DNA from: Muricoccus nepalensis
Lineage (GTDB): Bacteria > Pseudomonadota > Alphaproteobacteria > Acetobacterales > Acetobacteraceae
Assembly (NCBI RefSeq): GCF_006438825.1
Contig: NZ_RCZP01000020.1
Location: 1,166 to 65,165 of the forward strand
Direction of reading: 5' to 3'
DNA: 64,000 nt
A program made the translations under genes and the position numbers. Under the pieces are notes generated by a model. That model did no database searches. It saw nothing but the letters and a program-made list of their open reading frames with translations, and was not told the DNA's origin. Shown piece by piece: positions 16,705 to 25,600 of the stretch (the first letter of the stretch is position 1; each line of letters starts with the position of its first letter).

Positions 16705-17670
16705 TCACGCCTGGAAGGAGGGGCCGAAGACCTTCTGCCAGTAGGCGACGGTCTCGTGCTTCGTGGGGGCGGCCAGCGCCGCGTCGATGGCGTCGCCGGC
16801 ATCCTGGGCCGCCTCGACGATCGCGTCAGCGTTGGCCGCGGTGTAGAGCCGGGCGACGTTGTTGCCCGCGTTCACCGGGTCGATGATCTGGACCTCGTCG
16901 GGCAGCGGGCCCGCGCCCGACGGCCGGTAGTAGTCGCCAAAGACGATGCGCTCGCGGAAGTCGCTGACGGCGATGTAGGTGAAGAAGCTCAGAAGCGCCT
17001 CCGCATAGTCGTCAAAGCTGCAGCCGTCGTCACACAGCTTGGCCAGGACCATCTCGATCATGAAAGACTTGAAGCGGAAGCCCTCGCGTTCAGCCTTCAT
17101 CCGGCGAGCCCAGAACTTCGCCAGCCGCACCACCTGCGCGAAGTGCTTTCCGTGCCGCTGCTTTCGCTTGGCCGCGAAGTCCAGGTGCAGCGGGATGCTG
17201 GTCCGCAGGAGCGAGCCGTCGTCCTGGCTGACCAAGTCCCCGTACCACAGCGGGTCGCCGTCGTAGAGGATCGGGACGACGTCCACGTCGAGGCCGCTGC
17301 CCCGGAACGAGACCGTCACCGAGTAGGTCTGCGGCTGGATTTGGTTAGGGCTGAAGTTAGGGAATGCCTTGCGCAACCGCGCGGCGAGGTAATCGAGAAG
17401 GGCCGCCGCGTCTCTCGGGGCGTTCACCCCACCGATGTAGCACGCCACGTCGATGTCGTTCAGCGAGCGGAGGGCCGTCCCTTTCGCCAAGCTCCCGGAC
17501 AGGAGCATCTTGCGAAGGGTGAAATCGGGATGTTCGGCGAGGTAGCCCTCCAATCGCTCCCGCAGCCGTCGGGCCTGGGCCCGGAACTCGTCCGCCTTCT
17601 CCTTCGGCAGGTTCACTCTCTCGGCCGCGAAGGCGACGATCTCCCTTTGAGAGACGTGTTGACGACCCAT
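16705..17670 (-). CDS. CBASS cyclic-oligonucleotide synthase (CD-NTase)
   Basis: 321 residues from ATG 17670; an upstream GTG at 17691 adds 7 residues. The nucleotidyltransferase signature is SGSLAKGTALRSLNDIDVA, giving G59-S60 and catalytic D72 and D74, with a third Asp in LDVDVVP near residue 130. The rest (WARRMKAEREGFRFKSFMIEMV, then ITDPVNAGNNVA-type IIDPVNAGNNVARL) matches oligonucleotide cyclases of CBASS. It would make a cyclic di- or trinucleotide on infection. It is the first gene of a leftward operon with HORMA, ATPase and DUF6602 protein, and starts divergently from an RHH-led operon. Confidence 0.92.
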   Translation of the reverse strand: MGRQHVSQREIVAFAAERVNLPKEKADEFRAQARRLRERLEGYLAEHPDFTLRKMLLSGSLAKGTALRSLNDIDVACYIGGVNAPRDAAALLDYLAARLRKAFPNFSPNQIQPQTYSVTVSFRGSGLDVDVVPILYDGDPLWYGDLVSQDDGSLLRTSIPLHLDFAAKRKQRHGKHFAQVVRLAKFWARRMKAEREGFRFKSFMIEMVLAKLCDDGCSFDDYAEALLSFFTYIAVSDFRERIVFGDYYRPSGAGPLPDEVQIIDPVNAGNNVARLYTAANADAIVEAAQDAGDAIDAALAAPTKHETVAYWQKVFGPSFQA

Positions 17671-17772
17671 AAACGCGATCTCCCCCGCCACGACCCCATG
17701 CCAACCAGCATGTCAAATCATTTAATGGCTATTTTTTGGCCATTCAAGGGGGATAAAATTGGCCTGTTATAC

Positions 17773-17801
17773 TTGACAAGTTTAGCCAAACCCCTTATGT
17801 G
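17773..17801 (+). promoter_or_regulatory. Sigma-70-type promoter of the RHH-GNAT-XRE-ImmA-DAC operon
   Basis: TTGACA (17773-17778) is followed after 17 bp by TATGTG (17796-17801), 18 bp before the RHH start. The surrounding 17705-17795 stretch is markedly AT-richer than the genes and holds an inverted repeat AATGGC...GCCATT (about 17724-17744), a possible operator. A TTGACA on the minus strand (17716-17711) could serve the CBASS operon but has no good -10. Confidence 0.55.
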
Positions 17802-17819
17802 CTCGCGGCGGAGGACAGT

Positions 17820-18032
17820 ATGACAGCAAAGCGGACAATGACGCTGAACCTCACGGACGCCGAGATGCGCGCGCTCGACGAACTGTCGGCCCGAAAGGAC
17901 GTCAGCAAGACGGCCGTCCTGCGCCAGGCGCTTCGGCTGTACCAAGCGGTGGAGGCCCGCGTCGAAAGGGGCGAGAAGCTTCTCTTCGAAAACGAGGCGA
18001 CGAAGGAGAAGGCCGAGTTGATGCTGGTCTGA
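17820..18032 (+). CDS. Ribbon-helix-helix (CopG-like) regulator
   Basis: 70 residues from ATG 17820, with GGAGG upstream. MTLNLTDAEMRALDELSARKDVSKTAVLRQALRLYQ is cut here into strand, helix A and helix B of an RHH fold: TMTLNLTDAEMRALDEL then VSKTAVLRQALRLYQAV. The C-terminus is charged and helical (EKLLFENEATKEKAEL). It is likely a DNA-binding autorepressor at the adjacent AT-rich operator. It is coupled (TGATG) to the GNAT gene, an arrangement known from RHH/GNAT toxin-antitoxin pairs, although this GNAT is longer than those toxins. Confidence 0.8.
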   Translation: MTAKRTMTLNLTDAEMRALDELSARKDVSKTAVLRQALRLYQAVEARVERGEKLLFENEATKEKAELMLV

Positions 18033-18655
18033 TGGTTGACGTTTCCACCATCTATCTTGTCGACGGAGCCACAGGGTCCGAAGTGCGGGCCGAGCTGCGC
18101 GATAGCATCGAGGACGCACAGCTGGTGGACTGGCAGCTCAAGTGGCGGCCCGCGCATGACGCCCTGATCCGGGAGCTGATCCAGAAGGGCGTCTCCCGCC
18201 AGCAATGGCCGCAGAGCTCGCACTGGGACTGGCGGCGGAAAGCGGCGCAGGTCCAAGGCCTGCTCGCGTTTCGGGGCTTCTGCGTTTTGGCGGACGGCGA
18301 GACGCAAGGCATGGCCCAGGTGGAGCTGACAAAATCGGCTCGGGCGCCCGTGCAAGCCGGCAAGCCTATAGTCTACATCGAGTACCTCGAGGCCGCGCCG
18401 TGGAACTCTCCCGAGCTTGGTCGGGCACCCCGGTACCGAGGGGTGGGCACGGCCCTCCTCAGCGCGGCCATCGCGCTGAGCGTTGAGGAGGGCTTCAAAG
18501 GCCGCATCGGCCTTCATTCCTTGCCTCAGGCCGAGGATTTCTACCGCCGACGCGGGATGGTCGATCTGGGTCCCGATCCGGACCCGGGCCACCAGCACCT
18601 GCGCTACTTCGAAATGACGGCCGAACAGGCCCGTGCGTTCCTCACAGAGGAGTGA
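18032..18655 (+). CDS. GNAT-family N-acetyltransferase
   Basis: 207 residues, start overlapping the RHH stop by one base. The acetyl-CoA-binding motif is RYRGVGTALLSAAI (about residues 132-145), preceded by the strand VYIEYLEAAPWN and followed by GRIGLHSLPQAEDFYRRRGM, a typical GNAT ending with the FYxxxGM helix. The N-terminal ~65 residues (HWDWRRKAAQVQGLLAFRGF) form a domain extension seen in a widespread but uncharacterised GNAT group. Substrate unknown; it could modify a partner in this operon or, by analogy with RHH/GNAT pairs, a tRNA-bound amino acid. The latter is weak because the size differs. Confidence 0.82.
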   Translation: MVDVSTIYLVDGATGSEVRAELRDSIEDAQLVDWQLKWRPAHDALIRELIQKGVSRQQWPQSSHWDWRRKAAQVQGLLAFRGFCVLADGETQGMAQVELTKSARAPVQAGKPIVYIEYLEAAPWNSPELGRAPRYRGVGTALLSAAIALSVEEGFKGRIGLHSLPQAEDFYRRRGMVDLGPDPDPGHQHLRYFEMTAEQARAFLTEE

Positions 18656-18660
18656 CGACG

Positions 18661-19161
18661 ATGAGATTGGAGCGAAGCAAGGAATGGTGGCTGGCCCGCG
18701 CTCGCCAAGAAGGCGACGCTGCGGTCGGTGCGGGCCTGCTAGCCGCGAATCCGGCGGTGGAGCAGCATGGCTTGGAGGCCCAACCCGCACCCGCCGAGGA
18801 GACGCGGATCGCGTTCGGCAGGTTCGTGAACCTCATGCGGCGGAGGCGGGGCTACTCCGTGGAGCAGCTGGCGGAGGCCGCCTGCCTGGAAGCGAGCGAA
18901 CTGCTCGTCATCGAGGAGGATCGGCACTACGTCCCGCAGCTTCGCACCGTGTTTGAACTCGCAAGGACGTTCGAGGTGCCTCAGCAGCGGCTGTTGCAGC
19001 TCGCGGGGCTCGCGGTCGCCAACGACGACGGATTGAGGAAGGAGGCGGTCCGCTTCGCGGCGCGCTCGGAGTCCATGCAGCGGCTGACCTCGGAGGAAAG
19101 CTCCGCGCTCGAAGCCTTTGTGGCCGTCCTGAGCGAGCAAGGTCCAAAGCGCGCCCGGTGA
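18661..19161 (+). CDS. XRE-family HTH regulator paired with ImmA/IrrE peptidase
   Basis: 166 residues from ATG 18661, with GAGGAG 9 nt upstream. The helix-turn-helix is at about residues 55-115: FGRFVNLMRRRRGYSVEQLAEAACLEASEL, here split as RFVNLMRRRRGYSVEQLAEA and LEASELLVIEEDRHYVP. The first 50 residues are mostly helical and may dimerise. It overlaps the next gene by GTGA. XRE/ImmA pairs act as a repressor and the peptidase that cleaves it upon a signal, so this is probably the substrate and controller of the downstream peptidase. Confidence 0.83.
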   Translation: MRLERSKEWWLARARQEGDAAVGAGLLAANPAVEQHGLEAQPAPAEETRIAFGRFVNLMRRRRGYSVEQLAEAACLEASELLVIEEDRHYVPQLRTVFELARTFEVPQQRLLQLAGLAVANDDGLRKEAVRFAARSESMQRLTSEESSALEAFVAVLSEQGPKRAR

Positions 19162-20075
19162 AGGTCGTCAGCCTCGCGGCCCGCACCCGCGCCGACATCG
19201 ACGCGCAGGTCGCGAAAGTGCTTCGCGGCCTCGGCAACCCCGAGCCGCCGGTCGATCTCCGGTTCGTGCGCGAGCTGCTGCGCCTGGACAGGGATTACTA
19301 CAGCACGACCGACGACGGGGTGCTGCGGGCGACGCTGTCGCGGATGCTCGTCGCGGGCCGGCAGGTCCTGCAACGTCCGACGCTTCTGCGGGATGCCGTG
19401 CGTTCCCTCAGCCTCAAGGCGCTGTACCTGCCCGACCAAAAACGGATCCTGCTGGACCGCGACCTGCCGGCGTTGAAGCACCGTTGGAACGAGGCCCACG
19501 AGATCGGCCACGACATCATCCCGTGGCACGCCGGCATGTTCTTCGGGGACACCGCGGTGACGCTGACGCCCGCGTGCCATGAAATAATGGAGGCGGAGGC
19601 GAACTACGCGGCAGGCCAGATGCTGTTTTTGAACTCGCGCTTTCCGGAGGCCGCGCTCTCCGGGCCGCCCCGGTTGGACAATATCAGGGCCCTCGGCAAG
19701 CTGTTCGGGAACAGCCTGACGTCGACGCTTTGGCGCTTCGTCGAACAGGCGCACGACGGCAAGCCGATGGTGGCGCTCGTATCGGGGCACCCGCACCCCG
19801 CGCGGCGCAAGGAAGATTTCGATCCTCTCCACCCCTGCCGCTACTGCGTGGAATCGCCGCCCTTCCGCGACCGGTTCGCGGGCGTTTCGGAGGCCGGGTT
19901 GTTCGGGCTAGTGTGCAGCTACGCCGGGGCGCAGAGCGGCGGGCCGCTCGGCGAGGGAGAAGTCTTGCTTGCCGACCAAAACGGCGATGACCACGTCTTC
20001 CACTTCGAGACGTTCTTCAACGGGCACGAGGCACTGACGCTCGGCGTCTGGCTGCACGCCCGCATCCGCCTTTGA
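19158..20075 (+). CDS. ImmA/IrrE-family metallo-endopeptidase
   Basis: 305 residues from GTG 19158 in the XRE stop. The zinc-binding motif is AHEIGH (His114, Glu115, His118), in the usual context of the ImmA/IrrE (COG2856) fold with KRILLDRDLPALKHRWNEAHEIGHD shortened here to KHRWNEAHEIGHD. A third ligand is likely a Glu in EIMEAEANYAAGQMLF, the family's E-x-x-A-N-x-A-A motif. The C-terminal ~100 residues (CRYCVESPPFRDRF, then a beta-rich end) are an extra domain with HPCRYC, a possible second metal site or sensor. It should cleave the XRE regulator or another target when triggered. Confidence 0.85.
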   Translation: MKVVSLAARTRADIDAQVAKVLRGLGNPEPPVDLRFVRELLRLDRDYYSTTDDGVLRATLSRMLVAGRQVLQRPTLLRDAVRSLSLKALYLPDQKRILLDRDLPALKHRWNEAHEIGHDIIPWHAGMFFGDTAVTLTPACHEIMEAEANYAAGQMLFLNSRFPEAALSGPPRLDNIRALGKLFGNSLTSTLWRFVEQAHDGKPMVALVSGHPHPARRKEDFDPLHPCRYCVESPPFRDRFAGVSEAGLFGLVCSYAGAQSGGPLGEGEVLLADQNGDDHVFHFETFFNGHEALTLGVWLHARIRL

Positions 20076-20081
20076 CCCGAC

Positions 20082-21797
20082 ATGCGGGACACGATCAACC
20101 TCTTCATGTGGGGCTACCAGCAGCACTTCCGACACTCGCTGCTGACCCGGACCAACGATGTTCTGCAGCTGCTCGGCGCCGACGGTCAGGCCAAGGGGCT
20201 GCTTGTCGGTGTGCAGAGCGAGAGCGATCCGGGTCGCCATCCCGTGTGCGTTGAGCCCGAAGACGAGGAATGGCCGCTCGCCCTGTTCTCGGGCCTCCGC
20301 GAGGAAGTCGAAGAGAAGATTCCCGTCCACCCCCTTCAAAGAATGTTCTACGGCGACGCGGCCACGAACCGCGACAAGCCGGCGAACATCCGGCGGTCAA
20401 CCATCACGGAGGCTGTACGACGTCGGCTTGAAGCCGCCGACCAAGCTTCCGGCGTCCGGACCTTCTGCGGCCTCGCGACCTTGGTCGAGGGATACTACGT
20501 CGTCTGCGCCCTTCAGCTACAGGCCCACTTGCTTGAACGGTTCCCGTCGGTGACGTGCACGGTCAACGGCCAGGCGTACGACACCAGCCTGCTTTTCCGC
20601 TGCGCCGACTTCCTGCTGGCGGAGGGCCAGCGCGCCCTCCTGCTGCCGGAGCCCGGGAGGATGATCAACGATGACGGCATGCGGTCTGCGTCGGAGATCG
20701 TTCGCGCCGCTGCGTCGTCGTTCATGCGCTCGCCTTTCTTGGGCGACTGGCGGTCCGTGGGCGACCTGTTCGGTGCATTCGAGAGGCTCTCGCAGGTGCT
20801 GTACGAAGGCACCGTCAACCTCGGCCGTATCGTCCTCGCCGCGTCCGACGACCCCAACGTGGAGTACTTACTGCGGCTCCGGAGGCCGGTGCCTTTGTCA
20901 CAGCCGCGATGGGCGCGGAAGCTTCTGCAGATGTCGGACCGCGACGTTGGCTTGGTCTCAGACGGTTTGAACATCTTCGGCCTTGGCCAACTCACCGACG
21001 TCAGCCCCCCGGCCTACTGCGTGGACTTCCTGGATCGGCAACAGTGGGATTTTCGCCGGGGAGACCAAGTCCTTCTGCGGTCGCGCTTCGGACAGGCGCT
21101 CCTCCCGCAGGAACCGATCGGCCAAGAGCGGTTCAAGGAAAACATGCGGCGTGTGTTTCCTGGCATTCGCGCCACCGAGGTGGCGCGCTTCGCGGAAGTG
21201 CTTGCCCACCTCGTGGAGTTCCGACGCGGGAGCTTGGTCGTCATCGCGAGTGATGCCGCGGAGGAAGCGCGGCGCCTCGCGCCGCAAGCAACCGTCATAG
21301 AGCCCGTTTCGCTCAGCCGCGAGCTCATCACGCGGGCGACCGAGATCGATGGTGCGCTCCTCGTCAGTCCGGACGGGCTCTGCCATGCGGTCGGGGTGAT
21401 CCTAGACGGCGTCGCGAAGGAGGAGGCCGCGTCCTCACGAGGTTCGCGCTACAATTCCGCCGCGCGGTACGTGATGGGCAGTGCAAAGTCGCGCATGGCC
21501 TTCGTGGTGTCCCACGACCGATCCTTGGACGTCATCCCTTTGCTCAAGCCCCGCGTGTCGCGGCGGGCGCTGGGCGAGGCGGTGGATGCCCTCTGCGCTT
21601 CCGACAACAAGAGCTACCACAAAGCCCGGAGCTTCCTCGACGATCACCGCTTCTACCTCGCAACCGATCAGTGCGAGCGCGTCAACGCGGCCTTGGACCG
21701 GATCGAGTCGGCCCCTCGCGAGGTTGGCCAGATCGTCGTCCTCACCAACCGTTTCGAGCCCGACCCCGCCATGAGTGACGAGTACCTGACGGACTGA
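20082..21797 (+). CDS. DisA-N-like (diadenylate cyclase/DAC) nucleotide-domain protein, putative sensor
   Basis: 571 residues, 6 bp after the peptidase. The C-terminal third resembles the DisA_N/DAC fold: ITRATEIDGALLVSPDG (DGA motif near residue 422) and SSRGSRYNSAARYV (near 454), equivalent to the GTRHRAA motif of diadenylate cyclases. The RHR triad is altered to R-Y-N, so it may bind rather than make a nucleotide, as proposed for DAC-derived sensor domains in defence operons. The N-terminal ~330 residues have no motif I recognise; FCGLATLVEGYYVVCALQL is the most regular part. No membrane segment. It is the last gene of the operon that faces the CBASS operon. Confidence 0.68.
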   Translation: MRDTINLFMWGYQQHFRHSLLTRTNDVLQLLGADGQAKGLLVGVQSESDPGRHPVCVEPEDEEWPLALFSGLREEVEEKIPVHPLQRMFYGDAATNRDKPANIRRSTITEAVRRRLEAADQASGVRTFCGLATLVEGYYVVCALQLQAHLLERFPSVTCTVNGQAYDTSLLFRCADFLLAEGQRALLLPEPGRMINDDGMRSASEIVRAAASSFMRSPFLGDWRSVGDLFGAFERLSQVLYEGTVNLGRIVLAASDDPNVEYLLRLRRPVPLSQPRWARKLLQMSDRDVGLVSDGLNIFGLGQLTDVSPPAYCVDFLDRQQWDFRRGDQVLLRSRFGQALLPQEPIGQERFKENMRRVFPGIRATEVARFAEVLAHLVEFRRGSLVVIASDAAEEARRLAPQATVIEPVSLSRELITRATEIDGALLVSPDGLCHAVGVILDGVAKEEAASSRGSRYNSAARYVMGSAKSRMAFVVSHDRSLDVIPLLKPRVSRRALGEAVDALCASDNKSYHKARSFLDDHRFYLATDQCERVNAALDRIESAPREVGQIVVLTNRFEPDPAMSDEYLTD

Positions 21798-21823
21798 GGC
21801 CTGCGCTGCATAGGGTGGACGCT

Positions 21824-22543
21824 TCAGCCAGGGCCACTCCGTTTGACCGCGGCACGCTGATAGCGGCCGACGACGCGTCCGACCTGAGACGGATGCCAGC
21901 GCGCACCGCGTCCGGACGGCGTGGGCACGCCCCTGGCGTCCGAAGCGTTGGCGATTTCTTGCAGAGTAGACGTCCCTGCTGTCTTCGCGCTTTCGATGAA
22001 TGGCAGCACATCGGCGATTCGGTCGCGCGAGCACGCCGAGCGCACGGCGTTCGCGGCGCGCGCCTGCGCGTGCGAGCCGGCGCGGAGGTTCGGGTTGCCG
22101 AGCCGGACGCCGCGCGCCTTCGCGGCGGCGAGCGCGGCCTTCGTGCGTGCGCTGATTATGCGCGCCTCCTCCTCGGCCACGGCCGCGAGAATGTGCACGG
22201 TCAACCGGTTCACGGTCGGCATGTCGGCGGCGACGAACTCGACGCCGCTCTCCAAAAGCCCCGACACGAAGTGGACGTTGCGCGCGAGGCGGTCGAGCTT
22301 GGCGATGACCAGCACGGCGCAGTGTGCGCGCACGGCGGCCAGCGCCGCAGCGAGCTGTGGGCGGTCCTTCTTCCTTCCGCTCTCCACCTCCACGAACTCA
22401 GCCACCACGACGGCGCGGGACACGCCGGCGACGTGGGCGGCGACGGCGGCGCGCTGGGCCTCCAGGCCGAGGCCGGAGCGCCCCTGCTTGTCGGTGCTGA
22501 CCCGATAGTAGGCGACGAAGCGGGCTGGCGGAGAGGCGGTCAC
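21824..22543 (-). CDS. Serine recombinase (resolvase family), copy 1
   Basis: 239 residues, ATG start (MTASPPARFVAYYRVSTDKQ). The catalytic Ser is in YYRVSTDKQGRSGLGLEAQ; AKLDRLARN and the Asp/Arg segments that complete the resolvase N-terminal domain follow. The C-terminal part (STLQEIANASDARGVPTP, GARWHPSQVGRVV) is the recombinase-type DNA-binding helix region. It is close to the copies at 28.3 and 39.9 kb. A 19-bp site shared with copy 2 lies 65 bp upstream of its start. It may mediate resolution or inversion between such sites. Confidence 0.88.
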   Translation of the reverse strand: MTASPPARFVAYYRVSTDKQGRSGLGLEAQRAAVAAHVAGVSRAVVVAEFVEVESGRKKDRPQLAAALAAVRAHCAVLVIAKLDRLARNVHFVSGLLESGVEFVAADMPTVNRLTVHILAAVAEEEARIISARTKAALAAAKARGVRLGNPNLRAGSHAQARAANAVRSACSRDRIADVLPFIESAKTAGTSTLQEIANASDARGVPTPSGRGARWHPSQVGRVVGRYQRAAVKRSGPG

Positions 22544-22600
22544 GGAGCGGAAAGCAGGTCCCGCTGGGTAGCGAAGGCCCGACGGTGCCCTGCGAGACCC

Positions 22601-22641
22601 GTTTTTACAACCCCAAACGACCGTTTGAGGGATTGTGAGTT
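22601..22641. repeat. Putative serine-recombinase site 1 (inverted partner of site 2)
   Basis: CAACCCCAAACGACCGTTT at 22608-22626 is followed by GAGGGATTGTGAG. The 19 bases occur exactly, inverted, at 28298-28316, and similarity continues on both sides (TTTTT before, GGATTGT after). The core has dyad character (CAAACG...CGTTTG). It lies between recombinase copy 1 and the type ISP gene. Confidence 0.75.
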
Positions 22642-22696
22642 ATCCTGCGACGTCCCGAGCGACCCTGCCTGCGGGAACCATGGGGCTGTGGTAGGG

Positions 22697-25600
22697 ATGG
22701 GATCCTTTGGAATGCAGATGGAGCAAGGTGGGGACGTGGCGCATTCGCTAAGAGATCTGCTTGCAAGATACCGGGCTAGCGCGGCGACGGAACGGGAGAA
22801 GGGGACGTACTTCGAACGCCTTGTCGCGACCTGGATGCGGAGCGCGCCGACGCAACGCGATCTCTACAGCCGCGTGCTGACCTTTGCCGAGTGGGCGAAG
22901 GAGCGGGGGGAGGACGCGACCGACACGGGGATCGACCTCGTCGCGCAGCTCGCGGACGCGCCTGACGCGTGGTGCGCCGTGCAGTGCAAGTTCTACAAGG
23001 AGGGGCACCGCCTCCGGATGGAGGACATCAGCGGCTTCTTCGCCGCCTCCGGCCGCATGCCCTTCGTCCGCCGCGTCTTCGTCGACACGACCGGCGTTAA
23101 CTGGACCGACAACGCGGAGGCGACGCTCCACGACCAGCAGATGGAGACGCTCCGCATCTCGCTGACGGACCTTGAGGACAGCGGCATCGACTGGGGCGCC
23201 TACGCCGACACCGGCAAGGTCCGCCTCCACGACAAGAAGCAACCGCGCCAGCACCAGCGAGACGCCATCGACTGCGTCCGGGAGGGCCTCGCGAAGGCGG
23301 ACCGCGGCAAGCTTATCATGGCCTGCGGCACGGGAAAGACCTTCACCGCTCTGAAGATCGCCGAAGAACTGGCGGGGAAGGGGGGCCGCGTCCTCTTCCT
23401 CGTCCCCTCCCTCGCCCTGATGCAGCAGACCGTCCGCGAGTGGTCCATCGACAGCGGGGTGCCGCTCCGCTCGTTCGCTGTGTGCTCCGACGCCCAGGTC
23501 GGGGTGCGGCGGGGGAGGGCCGACGATCTCGCCGACATCGACGTCCACGACCTCGAGATTCCCGCGACGACGGACGGCTCGCGGCTCGCGGCGAAGGCGA
23601 CCGCCACGGACTCCGAGCGGATGACGGTCGTCTTCTCGACCTACCAGTCCATCCCGGCCATCTCGGTCGCCCAGAAGAGGTTCGGCCTCCCCGAGTTCGA
23701 CATTATCGTCTGCGACGAGGCCCACCGGACGACGGGCGTGACCCTCGCCGGCGAGGACGAGAGTAACTTCGTCCGGGTCCATGAGCAGGACTACATCGCC
23801 GGCCGGAAGCGCCTCTACATGACGGCGACGCCGCGCGTGTACGGCGAGGCCCTCCAGCAGGTCGCCCGCGATGCCGACGCCGCCCTCTGCTCGATGGACG
23901 ACCCGGCCCTCTTCGGGGAGACACTCTTCACCCGCAACTTCGGCTGGGCGGTCCAGAACGGGCTGCTGACGGACTACAAAGTGATCGTCCTCGCCGTGAA
24001 TGAGGCCGACGTGAGCGCGAGCCTCCAGGCCCGCCTCGCCGACGAGAACAGCGAACTCCTCCTCGACGACGCGACGAAGATCGTCGGCTGCTACAAGGCC
24101 CTCCTCAAGTCGGACTTCGCGCCTGACGCGGGCGGCGACTCGACCCCGATGCGCCGCGCCATCGCTTTCGCGAAGAGCATCGCCGCGTCGAAGCTCGTCG
24201 AGGCCGAGTTCTCGAGGGTCGCGTCCGACTGGCGCGCGGCGGTCGAGGCCGAGGCGGACGGGGACGCGCTGCCCGCCCTGGAGTGCCGGGTGAAGCACGT
24301 GGACGGGGGCTTCAACGCGAAGGCCCGCGACCAGCTCCTCTCCTGGGTGAAGGAGGACACGGGCCGCGCCGACGAGTGCCGAATCCTCACGAACGCCCGG
24401 TGCCTCTCCGAGGGCGTGGACATCCCCGCCCTCGACGCGATCATGTTCCTCCACCCCCGGAAGTCGCAGATCGACGTGGTCCAGGCGGTTGGCCGAGTCA
24501 TGCGGCGCGCCGAGGGCAAGCGGATGGGCTACGTCATCCTCCCCGTCGGCGTCCCCGCGGGGGTGGAGCCGGAGGACGCGCTTGACGACAACGAGCGCTA
24601 CCGGGTGGTATGGCAAATTCTCAATGCCCTTCGCTCGCACGACGAGCGCCTCGACGCCACGATCAACAAGATCGACCTCGGCGTGGATCCCGGCGACCGC
24701 ATCGAGGTCGTCGCCGTCACGAACCATCTCCCGGAACGAGCCGAGCCGAAGGTCAAGGGGATTGGGATTGGTCAGGGAGGCGGCGCGGGGGACCACGAGC
24801 CGGGCGACGAACCCCGCCAGCCGTCGAGGGTGGCAGGAGGTGAGCAGGGGAGCTTCGCCTTCGACGAGTTCTCCCGCGCGATCCTCGCCCGGATCGTGAA
24901 GAAGTGCGGCACGCGGACTTACTGGGAGGACTGGGCACGTGACGTCGCGCGCATCGCGGAGATCCACGTCACCCGAATCAAGGCTGCGGTCGAGGCCGCT
25001 GGGAGCGAGGAGAAGGCGGCGTTCGATCGCTTCCTCGCCGAGATCCGGGACGACCTGAACGACTCCATCACCGCCGAAGAGGCGATGGAGATGCTCGCCC
25101 AGCACCTTATAACGCGGCCGGTGTTCGAGGCGCTGTTCGAGGGGTACTCCTTCGCGGCTAGCAATCCTGTCAGCCGCGCCCTCGAGGGCGTCCTCGACGT
25201 GCTCGACCGGCAACACCTCGAGAAGGAGGCCCAGGGCCTCGGGCGCTTCTACGACAGCGTGCGGTCACGCGCCGCGGGCATTGAGGATGCTGCGGGGAAG
25301 CAGAAGATCGTTCTTGAGCTCTACGACAAGTTCTTCCGCACTGCCTTCCCGAAAATGGCAGAGCGGCTGGGCATCGTCTACACACCCGTCGAGGTTGTCG
25401 ACTTCATCCTCCGCTCCGTGGACGAGCTTCTACGGGAGAACTTCGGAGAGACGCTCAGCAGCAAGGGGGTCCACGTCATCGACCCCTTCGTCGGGACAGG
25501 CACCTTCATCACCCGGCTGCTGCAGTTGGGCCTGATCCGGCCGGAGGACCTGGAGCGCAAGTATCGAAGTGAGCTGCACGCAAGCGAGATTGTGCTCCTC

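Noticed and set aside
17820-18655. Calling RHH-GNAT a proven toxin-antitoxin pair
   Set aside because: The order and coupling fit, but the GNAT is about 40 residues longer than the known toxins and belongs to a different-looking group, so only the analogy is noted.
21815-22696. 294-codon extension of the type ISP protein
   Set aside because: It lies antisense to the serine recombinase and crosses its site; the conserved N-terminus begins at about 22697.
22748-25216. 822-codon minus-strand frame
   Set aside because: Antisense shadow of the type ISP gene, whose sense product has every expected motif.
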